Shown one piece after another: positions 9,101-17,615 of a stretch of DNA of 64,000 bases. The position numbers and the translations under genes were made by a program. The number at the start of each line of letters is the position of its first letter. Positions within the stretch are counted from its first letter, which is position 1. Source of the DNA: Bacillaceae bacterium OF18-1A (GTDB lineage Bacteria > Bacillota > Bacilli > Bacillales > Bacillaceae_G); assembly GCA_027694045.1 (NCBI GenBank), contig JAQEWB010000002.1, positions 1-64,000 on the forward strand. The letters run 5' to 3'. The notes under the pieces are model-generated. The model saw only the letters and a list, made by a program, of their open reading frames with translations. It ran no database searches and had not been told where the DNA came from.

Positions 9101-12100
9101 TCGGTGGTTCCTGCGGATTTGGTTGTGAAGTAAATGTAACGTCAGCATCATTTAATATGACTTCATTATCTGGAATTTCTGCGATCGTCACTTGGAACGT
9201 TATCTCAATATTGCTACCATTCATTAATAATGGCGTAACTGTAAATCCTATTTCTGGATTTACACCAAGTTGCTGCCCCCCACCTATCGTTACACTATCT
9301 TCTACAAATGTCGTTCCTTCTGGTATGACATCTTGGAAGAACACATCTGTAACGGGTATAATTCCTACGTTTGAAATTAACACAGTATACGTTAATACAT
9401 CCCCAACCGCTCCAGTTGCAACATCAACTGTTTTTGTTGCTATCACTTCACCAGGGGGAGGCAATGGAATTGTAACTACCGTCGTATTACTTGAATTTGT
9501 CGTTGTTACAGGGGGGTGTAAAGGATTTAATAAAAAAGTAGCTGTAGCAGAGGCCGTATTCAAAACAGCTCCACTTGTAGACGGTGCAACAACAGTAACT
9601 TGGAACATTACCGTCAATGGCGATCCTGCTGCAATATCAGGAAGAAGGAAACCAACATTTGGATCAAATTCAAGTTGGGGCATTCCATTTATCGTTACAC
9701 TGTTTACTACAAATGTTGTTTCTGGGGCAATTGAATCAATGAAAGCAACATTCGTTGCTGTAACTGTACCATTATTTCGAATGATAACCATATACGTATA
9801 AGTCTCTCCAATTGCTGCTTGTTGTACAGATGAAGATTTTTGTATATCCAACTGCGCTGTATTTACTTGTGTCACTACAAAATTGCTATTTGTAACAGTC
9901 GTTATAGGAGGGCCTACCGGATTTATAAGAAAACTTGCAGTAACGTTCGATTGATTCCTTATATTTCCGCCACTTGGAACACTCGTCACTGCAACTTGAA
10001 ACGTAATTGTAGCGGTTTGCCCAACTGGAATATTTGTAACAGGAACCCCCGCCATAGGATCCGCTCCTTGCTGAACGACTCCATTTATCGTTACACTATT
10101 CGCTACAAATGTAACTCCAGATGGTATCAAATCGTGAAAAATAATATTTGTTGCAGGAACAGTTCCTGTATTTTGAATACGAATCGTATACGTTAACGTA
10201 TCTCCTACACCTGCTTGTGGCGTATTTACACCCTTTATTACATTTATTGATCCTACATTTACTCTTGTCGAAACGATATTACTAATCGTTACAATTGTGA
10301 TTGGTGGCTGGAGAGGACTTACTTGAAAATCAGCAGTTACATTTGCATTATTTAGAAGTACTCTATTCGATGGTGCACTTATGATTGACACTTGAAAAGT
10401 AATTGTCACCATCTCACCTACTGGAATATTAGCAAGTGGAAAACCCGTTGTTGGGCTTAAACCTGGTTGAGGTATTCCGTTTATTGTTACACTATTTGCT
10501 ACAAACGTTGTTCCAGATGGAATCGGATCAAGAAATGATACATTTGTTGCTGCTACTGTTCCACTATTTTGTATACGAACTGTATACGTTAACGTATCTC
10601 CTACACCCGCTTCGCTAGCGCTTACACTTTTCATTACATTTAGTCCTGAAGAATTCACAACTGTCATAACAGTATTACTCAGCACTGTTACAGTAATTGG
10701 TGGCTCTGTTGGATTTACAAGAAAGTCTCCAGTTATATTCGCATTATTTACAACATTATTCCCAAGCGGAATTTCATCAATTAACACTTCAAATGTAACA
10801 CTTACACTCGCGCCAGTAGATAAATTATTCAATGCAAATCCAAGTTCAGGATCTGCTCCTTCTTGTAAAATATCATTAACAAATACACTGTTTTCAATAA
10901 ATAAGGTCCCTTGTGGAATTGAATCTTTAAAAAATACATTTGTTGCTGGTACACTACCTGCATTTATTATTTCGATTGTATATACTAGAATATCGCCTAC
11001 AGTTGCAATATTAGTATTCACTGATTTCACAACTTCAAAATCCCCTGTTTGTACAGTCGTATTCACAATGTTACTCGGAACATTGATTGTTACGGGGGGT
11101 TCACTCGGGTTCACTTGAAAACTTGCTGTTACATTTGCTTGATTTAAAATATCTTCATTTTCTGGATCCTGTACAATTACTACATCAAATGTAACTACGA
11201 CTGTTTGTGCCGCAGGGATATTAGGAAGAGAAAATCCTGTATTCGGATTCAATCCACTTTGTGGTACTCCATTAATTGTTACAGAATTTGCAACAAATGA
11301 AACAGCAGAAGAAATAGCGTCTTGGAAAAATACATTTGTTAACGAAACGTTTCCTGTATTTTGGACGGCAATTGTGTATGTTAAAGTATCACCTACCGCC
11401 GCTTGCGTTGTATTTACTTCTTTTATTACATTTAAACCGCCTGTATTAACTTGTGTCACAACTGTATTCGTTTGTCTATTAATTGTTATCGGTGGCTGAC
11501 TCGGTTTAACGACGAAATTAGCAGATACATTTCCGCGATTCGCAATAGTCCCTCCAGGTGGAGTAAAAATGACCCTTGCTTGAAAGATAATCGTCCTATT
11601 CCCACCTGGAGAAATATTAGCAATGGTAAATCCAGTGGCTGGATTTGCTCCTGGTTGCGAGACTCCATCAACAGTTACACTATTTGCAATGAAAGTCGTT
11701 CCAATTGGGATTGGATCTTGAAATATAACATTCGTCGCAAGTACATTCCCTGTATTCTCAATTGTAACGGTGTACGTAAGAACGTCATTAACTGTCGCAA
11801 AAGCTTTATCTACACTTTTTCTTATTCTTATATCAACTATATTAATGGTAGTAAATACAGTATTACTCGTCGCTTGACCCGCAACCGGTTGTTGACCAGA
11901 CACTGGAATAAAGTTAAACGTTGCGCTTGCACGGTTCGGAATTGGATTTACAAGAGGAGTTGAAGCCACTCGAACTTGAAAGCGTACTACAATCATTTGC
12001 GAAGCATTAATACTTCCAAGATTAATACTACTTGCCGGGTTTTCCCCAGGACGCTCTACTCCATTTACCGTAACACTATTTGCTACAAACGTTGTTCCAG

Positions 12101-13649
12101 CAGGTATACTATCAACAAAAATAATATTATTTGCAGCGACATTCCCATTGTTCGTGACATTCACTGTATACGTTAATACATCATTAATCGTTGCGAACTG
12201 TAAATCTACAGATTTTTGCAAACTTAAATTTGCTCGATTTACCGTCGTCTGTACTGTATTTGAAGTAGATGTGCTTGTAACGAGCGGGCTTCCTACAAAA
12301 GGACGGAATTGATAAGATACCATTGCACGATTCAGAATCGGATTTGGATTTGGGAACGCTGTAACTCTCACTTGGAATGTAACGATTCCCTGCTCATCAC
12401 TAGGTATCGTTCCTAAATGAATTCCAGTGACTGGATTCGCATTCGGCTGAGTCACTCCCCCTACTGTCACACTACCGATTATAAACGTCGTTCCATTCGG
12501 AATGCTATCTTGTAATACTACTTGATCCGCACTTCCAGTCCCGGTATTTGGAACTGTAATCGTATAGGTAAGAATATCGCTTACACCTGCAACGGTTTTA
12601 TCAACTGACTTAACAGAATTTATAATGGGTCCCGTCGCATCAATTTGAACACCAAAACCAGATGCAGCGTAACCATCTCCATTTGTAACGAAACGAACAG
12701 TTGCTGATGTTTGATTGTTTACTAATGATGAAGAGGCATCTACATTCGTAATATCCCATCCTTGTCTTCGAACAGCCGATGCTATCCCTAACGGCTGATT
12801 CAAATTGCCAAACGTACCACTCGTATCTAAATTCCCACTATCATTACAAATTTGTGATTGAAAGAAATTATTTGCTGGGTTTCTTGGTCCTGATAAAGCA
12901 ACTGTAGTATTTGCGGTTGGTCCAAAGCGAAGTTGGTCTCCAACAATGTTAGAATCACCTTCTTGTGCAGTTACAAGTACTCTTCCTGTAACAGTTCCCG
13001 TAGATGGTGTTGCAAACCCTGAAATAATAGCATCCACTGGTGGTGATGAAGAATCAATGATTTCTTGACCTGCATACACTGATAAATTCCGAAGTGGTAA
13101 ACCCGCATTTTGGTAAACTACCTCCAGTGTCCAGCCAACTGAACGACTAATTGTTATAGCTGCTGAAGTTCTTGCAGCCGGCACAGCACCCGTTGTATAT
13201 GTGCCCGCTCCAGATACACGAACAAGATTCGTTACATTAGCAGAACGAGTATAATAAAACTGATTTCCTACTGAACCTTGCTGCGCAGTAGCTGGATCAG
13301 GTGTAACAGAAAATGTTCCTGCCGGTGTTGTAAACGAAATATTATCATTTAAAAATGCTGTAACATTTTCAGTATCAGTCCTGTATGTTCCAGCCCACAC
13401 AAGTTCTGCGTATAAAACACTACTCCCTGCTGGAAGATTTAAAATTGCACTTGAAGAATTTAATGGCCAATCATTTGTCGTTCCTGCCGGAAATCCTGGT
13501 ACTTGTAATGCTGTATTAATTGTAGTAAATGTAGCAATTGTACCAAAATTATTGCCTGGCGCAGGAGATGTAGGACTGAGCCCCAACGTGTTTCCAGTAA
13601 ACGTGACAGCACCAGCCACTGTTGTTGTAAAGCGGTTCATAAATGGCAC
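6177..13649 (-). CDS. Giant DUF11-repeat protein (16 repeats)
   Basis: A 2490-residue protein. Residues 1-346 are a unique N-terminal domain beginning MPFMNRFTTTVAGAVTFTG and rich in beta-strand patterns. Residues 347-2456 are 16 tandem DUF11 repeats of about 132 residues, each running from K-S-V-[ND] through GD-LTYT-x-x-x-NTGTV-ATNV, F-x-D-IP-GTTFV-x-NSVT-x-NG, and a SNTV end. Residues 2457-2490 are a short tail with four cysteines (ICETNFNC, QCSPC). There is no signal peptide, LPXTG, membrane anchor or S-layer domain. DUF11 repeats are Ig-like and typical of surface proteins. The start is a GTG (13647-13649) with only a weak GAGATG upstream; an ATG three codons later is possible. The gene stands alone with its own terminator. 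Function unknown; assembly on the spore surface from the mother cell would fit the lack of an export signal. Confidence 0.85.
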   Translation of the reverse strand: MPFMNRFTTTVAGAVTFTGNTLGLSPTSPAPGNNFGTIATFTTINTALQVPGFPAGTTNDWPLNSSSAILNLPAGSSVLYAELVWAGTYRTDTENVTAFLNDNISFTTPAGTFSVTPDPATAQQGSVGNQFYYTRSANVTNLVRVSGAGTYTTGAVPAARTSAAITISRSVGWTLEVVYQNAGLPLRNLSVYAGQEIIDSSSPPVDAIISGFATPSTGTVTGRVLVTAQEGDSNIVGDQLRFGPTANTTVALSGPRNPANNFFQSQICNDSGNLDTSGTFGNLNQPLGIASAVRRQGWDITNVDASSSLVNNQTSATVRFVTNGDGYAASGFGVQIDATGPIINSVKSVDKTVAGVSDILTYTITVPNTGTGSADQVVLQDSIPNGTTFIIGSVTVGGVTQPNANPVTGIHLGTIPSDEQGIVTFQVRVTAFPNPNPILNRAMVSYQFRPFVGSPLVTSTSTSNTVQTTVNRANLSLQKSVDLQFATINDVLTYTVNVTNNGNVAANNIIFVDSIPAGTTFVANSVTVNGVERPGENPASSINLGSINASQMIVVRFQVRVASTPLVNPIPNRASATFNFIPVSGQQPVAGQATSNTVFTTINIVDIRIRKSVDKAFATVNDVLTYTVTIENTGNVLATNVIFQDPIPIGTTFIANSVTVDGVSQPGANPATGFTIANISPGGNRTIIFQARVIFTPPGGTIANRGNVSANFVVKPSQPPITINRQTNTVVTQVNTGGLNVIKEVNTTQAAVGDTLTYTIAVQNTGNVSLTNVFFQDAISSAVSFVANSVTINGVPQSGLNPNTGFSLPNIPAAQTVVVTFDVVIVQDPENEDILNQANVTASFQVNPSEPPVTINVPSNIVNTTVQTGDFEVVKSVNTNIATVGDILVYTIEIINAGSVPATNVFFKDSIPQGTLFIENSVFVNDILQEGADPELGFALNNLSTGASVSVTFEVLIDEIPLGNNVVNNANITGDFLVNPTEPPITVTVLSNTVMTVVNSSGLNVMKSVSASEAGVGDTLTYTVRIQNSGTVAATNVSFLDPIPSGTTFVANSVTINGIPQPGLSPTTGFPLANIPVGEMVTITFQVSIISAPSNRVLLNNANVTADFQVSPLQPPITIVTISNIVSTRVNVGSINVIKGVNTPQAGVGDTLTYTIRIQNTGTVPATNIIFHDLIPSGVTFVANSVTINGVVQQGADPMAGVPVTNIPVGQTATITFQVAVTSVPSGGNIRNQSNVTASFLINPVGPPITTVTNSNFVVTQVNTAQLDIQKSSSVQQAAIGETYTYMVIIRNNGTVTATNVAFIDSIAPETTFVVNSVTINGMPQLEFDPNVGFLLPDIAAGSPLTVMFQVTVVAPSTSGAVLNTASATATFLLNPLHPPVTTTNSSNTTVVTIPLPPPGEVIATKTVDVATGAVGDVLTYTVLISNVGIIPVTDVFFQDVIPEGTTFVEDSVTIGGGQQLGVNPEIGFTVTPLLMNGSNIEITFQVTIAEIPDNEVILNDADVTFTSQPNPQEPPITETIGTNLVVTTINIASIFPLKLVDKEVATVGEILTYNVLIFNFGTVVAMNVRFIDTTSAGVAFVPGSVSINGVPAPGLDPFIGFTVPDIPVDGVARITYQEIVMSIPEGGTVVNSVDVTATFAVSETELPITETTTSNTTLTEINEPGLNVLKSVNQPIVALGDTITYTTVVQNTGTVTATNVQYSDVLSSSIVFVPNSVAIDGVLQLGFNPNIGFSLPDIHPGESVEVTFQVTVVIVPSNGTIANTANVIGSFILVPGEPPVVVNQPSNTILITVNRGRFIVIKQVNRFATLIGDVLTYMIQITNTGTVTANNVQFLDVISVGASFVENSVTVNGTVQPNLNPITGFEVGDILVGEMIVVTFQAIVTSIPSSGTITNVANITGSFVLVPGEPPVVVTEPSNTTITRINRGRFSVIKSVNKEATRLGDTLTYSVQVTNTGTVTATNVQFIDIPSPSFELIPGSVQINEIPQVGLDPFIGFLLPDLAVGDSVLITFEVNIIAIPPSSNIMNTARVTGDFELIPGEPPFTITNSSNTTVTPVNRGSLDMQKEVDNSIVGVGETVTYRVRILNTGTADAMNVQFLDVLSQEAAFVPNSVTVNGVPQLGVNPQVGFTILDIPVGETAIVTYEATILNFPDGGTVQNVAGVSAEYILVPGDPAVTVRDTSNIVIVTVNTAILFVAKGADFEVAMVGDVVTYGIAVINDSTVPVTNIVLTDIIDPNTLFINGTVTVNDIPLPFANPNTGIPLGDFQPNDAAIINFQVVITGGSINNLVTNTATVNGLAIVNPNEPPILVEGDSNTVVISFISPNVSTMVVKRADIQTATIGDVITFTTVITNTGDAVIQNIRFQDIVDSSVRFIFESVTVDRISLRNVSPVSGFLVGNLNPGESRIVSFQVVVESAPSGSGNYTNQANIRFEYEVGTVLPPVTQIIDSNMVIIPFVPTIEQICETNFNCFKKIPFQCSPCNPFRISKK
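6282..12611 (-). repeat. Sixteen tandem 396-bp coding repeats
   Basis: DNA encoding the DUF11 array, with a 396-bp average period. Repeats are diverged at protein level. The best conserved DNA segment codes for FVANSVTINGVPQ and recurs once per unit. Confidence 0.85.
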
Positions 13650-13765
13650 ATAATCATCTCATTTCATCTATAGTAAAAAGTGCTTTATACTATAAAATGT
13701 AGACAACCTATGCGATGTACGTTGTCCAACAAAATTCCGCACATATGAGAGGAGTTTATAAAACT

Positions 13766-14515
13766 ATGCGCTACGTTATCATAACAGGCACTTCACAAGG
13801 TTTAGGTGAGGCTATTGCCACACAATTGTTAGAAAAAAATACAACTGTCATCTCTATTTCTAGAAGAGAAAATAAAGAGCTTACTAAACTTGCAGAGCAA
13901 TATAACAGTAATTGCATTTTTCATTCCCTAGATCTTCAAGATGTTCATAACTTAGAAACTAACTTTAAAGAGATTATTTCATCTATTCAAAAAGACAATG
14001 TATCTTCTATTCATTTAATTAACAATGCAGGTACACTCGCACCAATGAAACCAATTGAAAAAGCAGAAAGTGAACAATTCATTACGAACGTTCACATTAA
14101 TTTACTTGCACCTATAATTCTTACATCTACTTTCATGAAATATACGAAAGATTGGAAAGTAGATAAACGTGTTATAAACATTTCGTCCGGTGCAGGGAAG
14201 AATCCTTATTTCGGATGGGGCGCTTATTGTACAACGAAAGCTGGCGTAAATATGTTTACACAATGCGTTGCTGCTGAAGAAGCTGAAAAAGAATTCCCTA
14301 TAAAAGTAGTCGCTTTCGCACCTGGCGTTGTTGACACAAATATGCAAGCACAAATACGTGAAACAAATAAAGAAGATTTCACAAACTTAGACCGCTTCAT
14401 CGCATTAAAAGAAGAAGGAAAACTGCTTTCACCTGAATATGTTGCGAGAGCTATTCGTAACTTACTAGAAACGGAGGAGTTTCCGCAGGGTGAGGTTATT
14501 CGAATTGATGAATAA
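13766..14515 (+). CDS. yueD: Short-chain dehydrogenase, benzil reductase ((S)-benzoin forming)
   Basis: A 249-residue cytosolic NADPH-dependent SDR. The cofactor motif is TGTSQGLGEA near residue 7, NNAG is near residue 87, the catalytic Ser is in NISSGAG, and Tyr-Lys are in GAYCTTKAG. The sequence agrees closely with the B. cereus benzil reductase that I recall, which reduces benzil to (S)-benzoin; the natural substrate is unknown. The ATG at 13766 has GAGAGGAG 11 nt upstream; an in-frame ATG at 13715 adds a non-family leader. It is divergent from the DUF11 gene, with 116 bp between starts. Confidence 0.88.
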   Translation: MRYVIITGTSQGLGEAIATQLLEKNTTVISISRRENKELTKLAEQYNSNCIFHSLDLQDVHNLETNFKEIISSIQKDNVSSIHLINNAGTLAPMKPIEKAESEQFITNVHINLLAPIILTSTFMKYTKDWKVDKRVINISSGAGKNPYFGWGAYCTTKAGVNMFTQCVAAEEAEKEFPIKVVAFAPGVVDTNMQAQIRETNKEDFTNLDRFIALKEEGKLLSPEYVARAIRNLLETEEFPQGEVIRIDE

Positions 14516-14518
14516 CAA

Positions 14519-14546
14519 AAAGACACGCTATAATAGCGTGCCTTTT
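14519..14546 (+). terminator. Terminator of the benzil reductase gene
   Basis: Arms CACGCTA and TAGCGTG with a 3-nt loop, followed by a short T-rich stretch. Confidence 0.75.
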
Positions 14547-14550
14547 CATT

Positions 14551-14700
14551 CTACTTCTCGAAAAATATAAGTACAGACTCCATAATCTGCTCATAGCCAA
14601 TCTCTTGATAAATTTTATTCGATGTCGGATTGGCTAAATCAGTATATAATAACGAAGAACCTCTGTATATACATGTAATTGAATCATCGACAATCTCTTC
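14551..14700 (-). pseudogene. C-terminal remnant of a GNAT acetyltransferase
   Basis: The minus strand encodes LLYTDLANPTSNKIYQEIGY followed by EQIMESVLIFFEK and a stop. This is the hallmark C-terminus of a GNAT N-acetyltransferase of the type with LYTDLANPTSNKIY (acetyl-CoA-binding helix 4 and strand 5). An in-frame TAG lies about 48 codons upstream, and no start or N-terminal domain is present. It is a decayed fragment between two intact genes. Confidence 0.75.
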
Positions 14701-14754
14701 TCTCTATTTATAGTTTTATTAAGGTATTGGCGATTAATTCACTAAATCCCTCTT

Positions 14755-16263
14755 TTACGATTCAACAATATTCGAAGATAACATATTTAAATCATTTTCA
14801 GCTTGTAAAATTCTCTGTTTTTCCTTTTCAAATGCCTCTTCTTCCTTTCGAAATGACTCTTTACGATTTTGAATCATACGCTCCATTTCTTTTTTATTCG
14901 GTCCACCGTATACATTTCTTTTTTGAATAAAAGCTTTTGGCGATATAATTTCTTTCCACTCTGTTTCTAATAAATTTATATTCAATTCTTCTTGTAAGTA
15001 CATATTTATATCTTTCAAATGTAATTCATGAAGCTCCTTTTTTTGCTCCAATGACATATTTGCAATCGTACTTGCTGCATGATGAGCATGTCGAAATGGA
15101 ATTTCATAGTTTTTCGTTAAAACATCTGCGAAATCTGTTATCGTAATGGCATGTTTATAGGAACGATTTTTTAACGTTTCTTCTTCTACTTTCATCGTCC
15201 GAACGACTGCATTCATAATAGAAAACACGCGAATGGTCTTTTCAATTCCTTTATATAAATACGGCTGCAAGTCATCTTCCGTATCAACAATATCACCAAA
15301 TGGTGTATTATGAATCATTTGAAATACTGTAAATGCTTCTCCTAAAGCACTACTCGTAATTGCACGCGCATGCTCAATAGAAACTGGGTTTCGTTTTTGT
15401 GGCATAATACTACTAATTTGTACATATGGCCTTGCAACAGTAATACCGTCATATTCTTTCGTCGCTAATAGTAAGAAATCATGAATCCATCTACTCGTAT
15501 TCGTCATCATTACCATAAGTAACGAGCTAACCTCTAATAAATAATCTGCTCCAGCGACAGCATCATATGAGTTTTCTATTACATTTGCAAATCCAAGCAA
15601 ATGCGCTACTCGTCCTCGTTTAATTGGGAAACTCGTTGTAGAGAGTGCAGCTGCCCCCATCGGAGATTGATTTAAAATCTGGTACGTTCTTTTCATTCGT
15701 TCTAAATCTCTTTGCATCGTATCATAAATTGCTAACGTATAATGACCAAATGTTGTCGGTTGCGCTGGCTGTGTATGTGTGTAAGCTGGCATAATCGTTT
15801 CCTTATGTTCATCAGCAAGTTGCAACATACTTTCTTGCAACACTAAATGATGTTCCATTAATCGTAATACATATCGTCTTAAACTCATACGATACATCGT
15901 TACGCCCATATCATTTCTACTTCTACCAATATGCATATTACTTACAAAATCACATTTTGCTTCTTGAGAAATTAAATGTTCAACTAAAAAAAAGAGATCT
16001 TCATGCTGTTCTGTATATAGCAATTGATCTTTCGGCACCTCTTCAACCTTTTTAAGTGCATTTAATATTACTTTTGCTTCTTCCTTTTTCATTAATTTCT
16101 CTTCCGTTAGCATCATAATATGTGCTTTATGCACTTGAAACATATCCTGCAATAAGTAATTACACTGAAAGTCAAATACATGTTGCAATACGCAATCTAC
16201 ATATGTTTTCCCAGGGAAATTAGCGCCTTCACTCTTTATAAAATCTTCTTTACTCTGTTTCAT
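14755..16263 (-). CDS. Argininosuccinate-lyase-like protein (fumarase/aspartase superfamily)
   Basis: A 502-residue lyase of the aspartase/fumarase superfamily, closest to argininosuccinate lyase. The three conserved regions are present: MHIGRSRND (substrate and phosphate loop), AYTHTQPAQPTTFGHY (catalytic His region) and SSIMPQKRNPVSIEH (the flexible signature loop with the catalytic Ser). It is about 40 residues longer than ArgH because of a charged, coiled-coil-like C-terminal tail (EEEAFEKEKQRI). No argG or other arginine gene is adjacent, so the substrate may differ. The ATG at 16263 follows a purine-rich GGGGAAAAGG; a GTG one codon earlier is possible. Confidence 0.82.
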   Translation of the reverse strand: MKQSKEDFIKSEGANFPGKTYVDCVLQHVFDFQCNYLLQDMFQVHKAHIMMLTEEKLMKKEEAKVILNALKKVEEVPKDQLLYTEQHEDLFFLVEHLISQEAKCDFVSNMHIGRSRNDMGVTMYRMSLRRYVLRLMEHHLVLQESMLQLADEHKETIMPAYTHTQPAQPTTFGHYTLAIYDTMQRDLERMKRTYQILNQSPMGAAALSTTSFPIKRGRVAHLLGFANVIENSYDAVAGADYLLEVSSLLMVMMTNTSRWIHDFLLLATKEYDGITVARPYVQISSIMPQKRNPVSIEHARAITSSALGEAFTVFQMIHNTPFGDIVDTEDDLQPYLYKGIEKTIRVFSIMNAVVRTMKVEEETLKNRSYKHAITITDFADVLTKNYEIPFRHAHHAASTIANMSLEQKKELHELHLKDINMYLQEELNINLLETEWKEIISPKAFIQKRNVYGGPNKKEMERMIQNRKESFRKEEEAFEKEKQRILQAENDLNMLSSNIVES

Positions 16264-16335
16264 CACCTTTTCCCCTTTCCCCTAAGTATTACTACCCATC
16301 ATACCCAGTGATAGCGAAAAAGTGCTTGTACATAA

Positions 16336-16370
16336 AAATAAACTCGGTGCTTAAAGCACCGAGTTTATTT
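16336..16370 (-). terminator. Terminator overlapping the hydrolase stop codon
   Basis: A perfect 16-nt-arm hairpin (AAATAAACTCGGTGCT and its complement). Its right arm contains the TAA stop of the beta-lactamase-fold gene. Confidence 0.9.
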
Positions 16371-17474
16371 AATAAAAGTCGCATCATATTTATCACTTTG
16401 TAGCACTTGGAAATGTAAATTTGCTAAATGTTTACGTATTTCCCTACTGTCATCTTCATTTAAATTATTGGCTAAGAACACAATTTCTGTACAGTTTCCG
16501 CGTTTATCCATAGCATAAACTGCTTTTGTAACCGTCCATGGCGTATAACCATTCTTTTGCCCCGCATGTCTGAATGTTTTACGATATTTCTTGGCACTCA
16601 TATCTGTTTCAACGATACGTGCCCACACTTTTTCCTCCGCTTCTGTTAGGCCACCTGCATGGTTTGCCTTTTGAAGCAGCACCATGTAATCATTTGCGGA
16701 AGCAGCTGGCAATCTATCTGACCATATTTTGTCGTAACGTTCCTCTAAATAAAGAGGAATTTCTTTCTCCAATAATGGTCCCTTCTTTTTTAAGCGTTCA
16801 TGAATAATCATCGCATATTCCCGATATTGTTCTTGAGACATTTCCCTTAACTTTTTCTCAAGTTTATATTTTGGAACATGTAGTTCTTTATGCAAATATC
16901 CCGGAATGTATAAAGATGAAACGATTGGAAATAGTGGTTGATGTGCAGGAAGCGATAAACTTTGTAAATTCCGATTAATGTTATCTAATCCTAGTACTTC
17001 CATTAAGTATTCCGTATTCGCATTCGAACTAAACTTAACCATTCCTTTTGCCACTTCTTCTAAAGAAACAGCTCCTTCGGTTATCTTGTCTGTCTTTTGC
17101 AAGTACCTTTGCCATCTGTCTTGTGCCCCACCATCTGTATTCGGTACATAATAACGATTCACATCATTAATTGAAACGAAGCTAGATGGATCAATTTTCC
17201 CCTCTGTCACTTGTTTCGTAAATTCAAGTGCGACAATTAGTTTCATCGTACTTGCAACAGGTAGTACAACTTCAGGGTTCACAGAATATACAACTTTATC
17301 ATTTCTTTTTATTAAAAGTGCACTATTCTTTTCGTCTTTATGCTCTTCAATAAAAGATGCTATATACTGGGCATCATCATTATTTGAGCTCCATACTTTT
17401 TTCACCAAAAAATTTCCTGATATTAGCAAAACGAAAATACCCACAATCACTGCACATACTATAGTTTTTTTCAA
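16365..17474 (-). CDS. Secreted or membrane-anchored class-A beta-lactamase-fold serine hydrolase
   Basis: A 369-residue protein with an N-terminal hydrophobic segment (residues 4-24) as uncleaved anchor or signal. The extracellular domain carries the active-site SxxK as STMK near residue 75, preceded by LPVA as in class A enzymes. The SxN element is in FSSNANTEY near 150. A K-x-G-like box, QKNGYTPW, is near 310. Such proteins are penicillin-recognising hydrolases acting on peptidoglycan or related esters. Typical class A beta-lactamases are about 290 residues, so the helical insertion around 200-260 is unusual. The start is a TTG at 17472-17474 behind AGGAGAGGA. Resistance function is not implied. 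Confidence 0.72.
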   Translation of the reverse strand: MKKTIVCAVIVGIFVLLISGNFLVKKVWSSNNDDAQYIASFIEEHKDEKNSALLIKRNDKVVYSVNPEVVLPVASTMKLIVALEFTKQVTEGKIDPSSFVSINDVNRYYVPNTDGGAQDRWQRYLQKTDKITEGAVSLEEVAKGMVKFSSNANTEYLMEVLGLDNINRNLQSLSLPAHQPLFPIVSSLYIPGYLHKELHVPKYKLEKKLREMSQEQYREYAMIIHERLKKKGPLLEKEIPLYLEERYDKIWSDRLPAASANDYMVLLQKANHAGGLTEAEEKVWARIVETDMSAKKYRKTFRHAGQKNGYTPWTVTKAVYAMDKRGNCTEIVFLANNLNEDDSREIRKHLANLHFQVLQSDKYDATFIK

Positions 17475-17549
17475 GCAAAATTCCTCTCCTATTGTATAAC
17501 TCTTCTCTATTTATCCTGCGTTAATGCGTAATTTTCATCTCTTAAAAAC

Positions 17550-17593
17550 AAAATAATGGAGATGATTATTTTAGTAATCATCTCCATTATTTT
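17550..17593 (-). terminator. Terminator of the nucleoside hydrolase gene
   Basis: Arms of 19 nt (AAAATAATGGAGATGATTA and complement) with a 6-nt loop. Confidence 0.9.
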
Positions 17594-17615
17594 AACTTGG
17601 ATACTCCTATCATGT

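Noticed and set aside
8803..9801. 332-codon plus-strand open frame
   Set aside because: It lies antisense to DUF11 repeats. The Thr/Ser/Pro-rich translation is a mirror of the repeat codons, with no ribosome binding site.
6282..12611. Possible CRISPR or satellite array
   Set aside because: The 396-bp period is in frame and encodes DUF11 modules with protein-level conservation; there are no short identical repeats with unique spacers.
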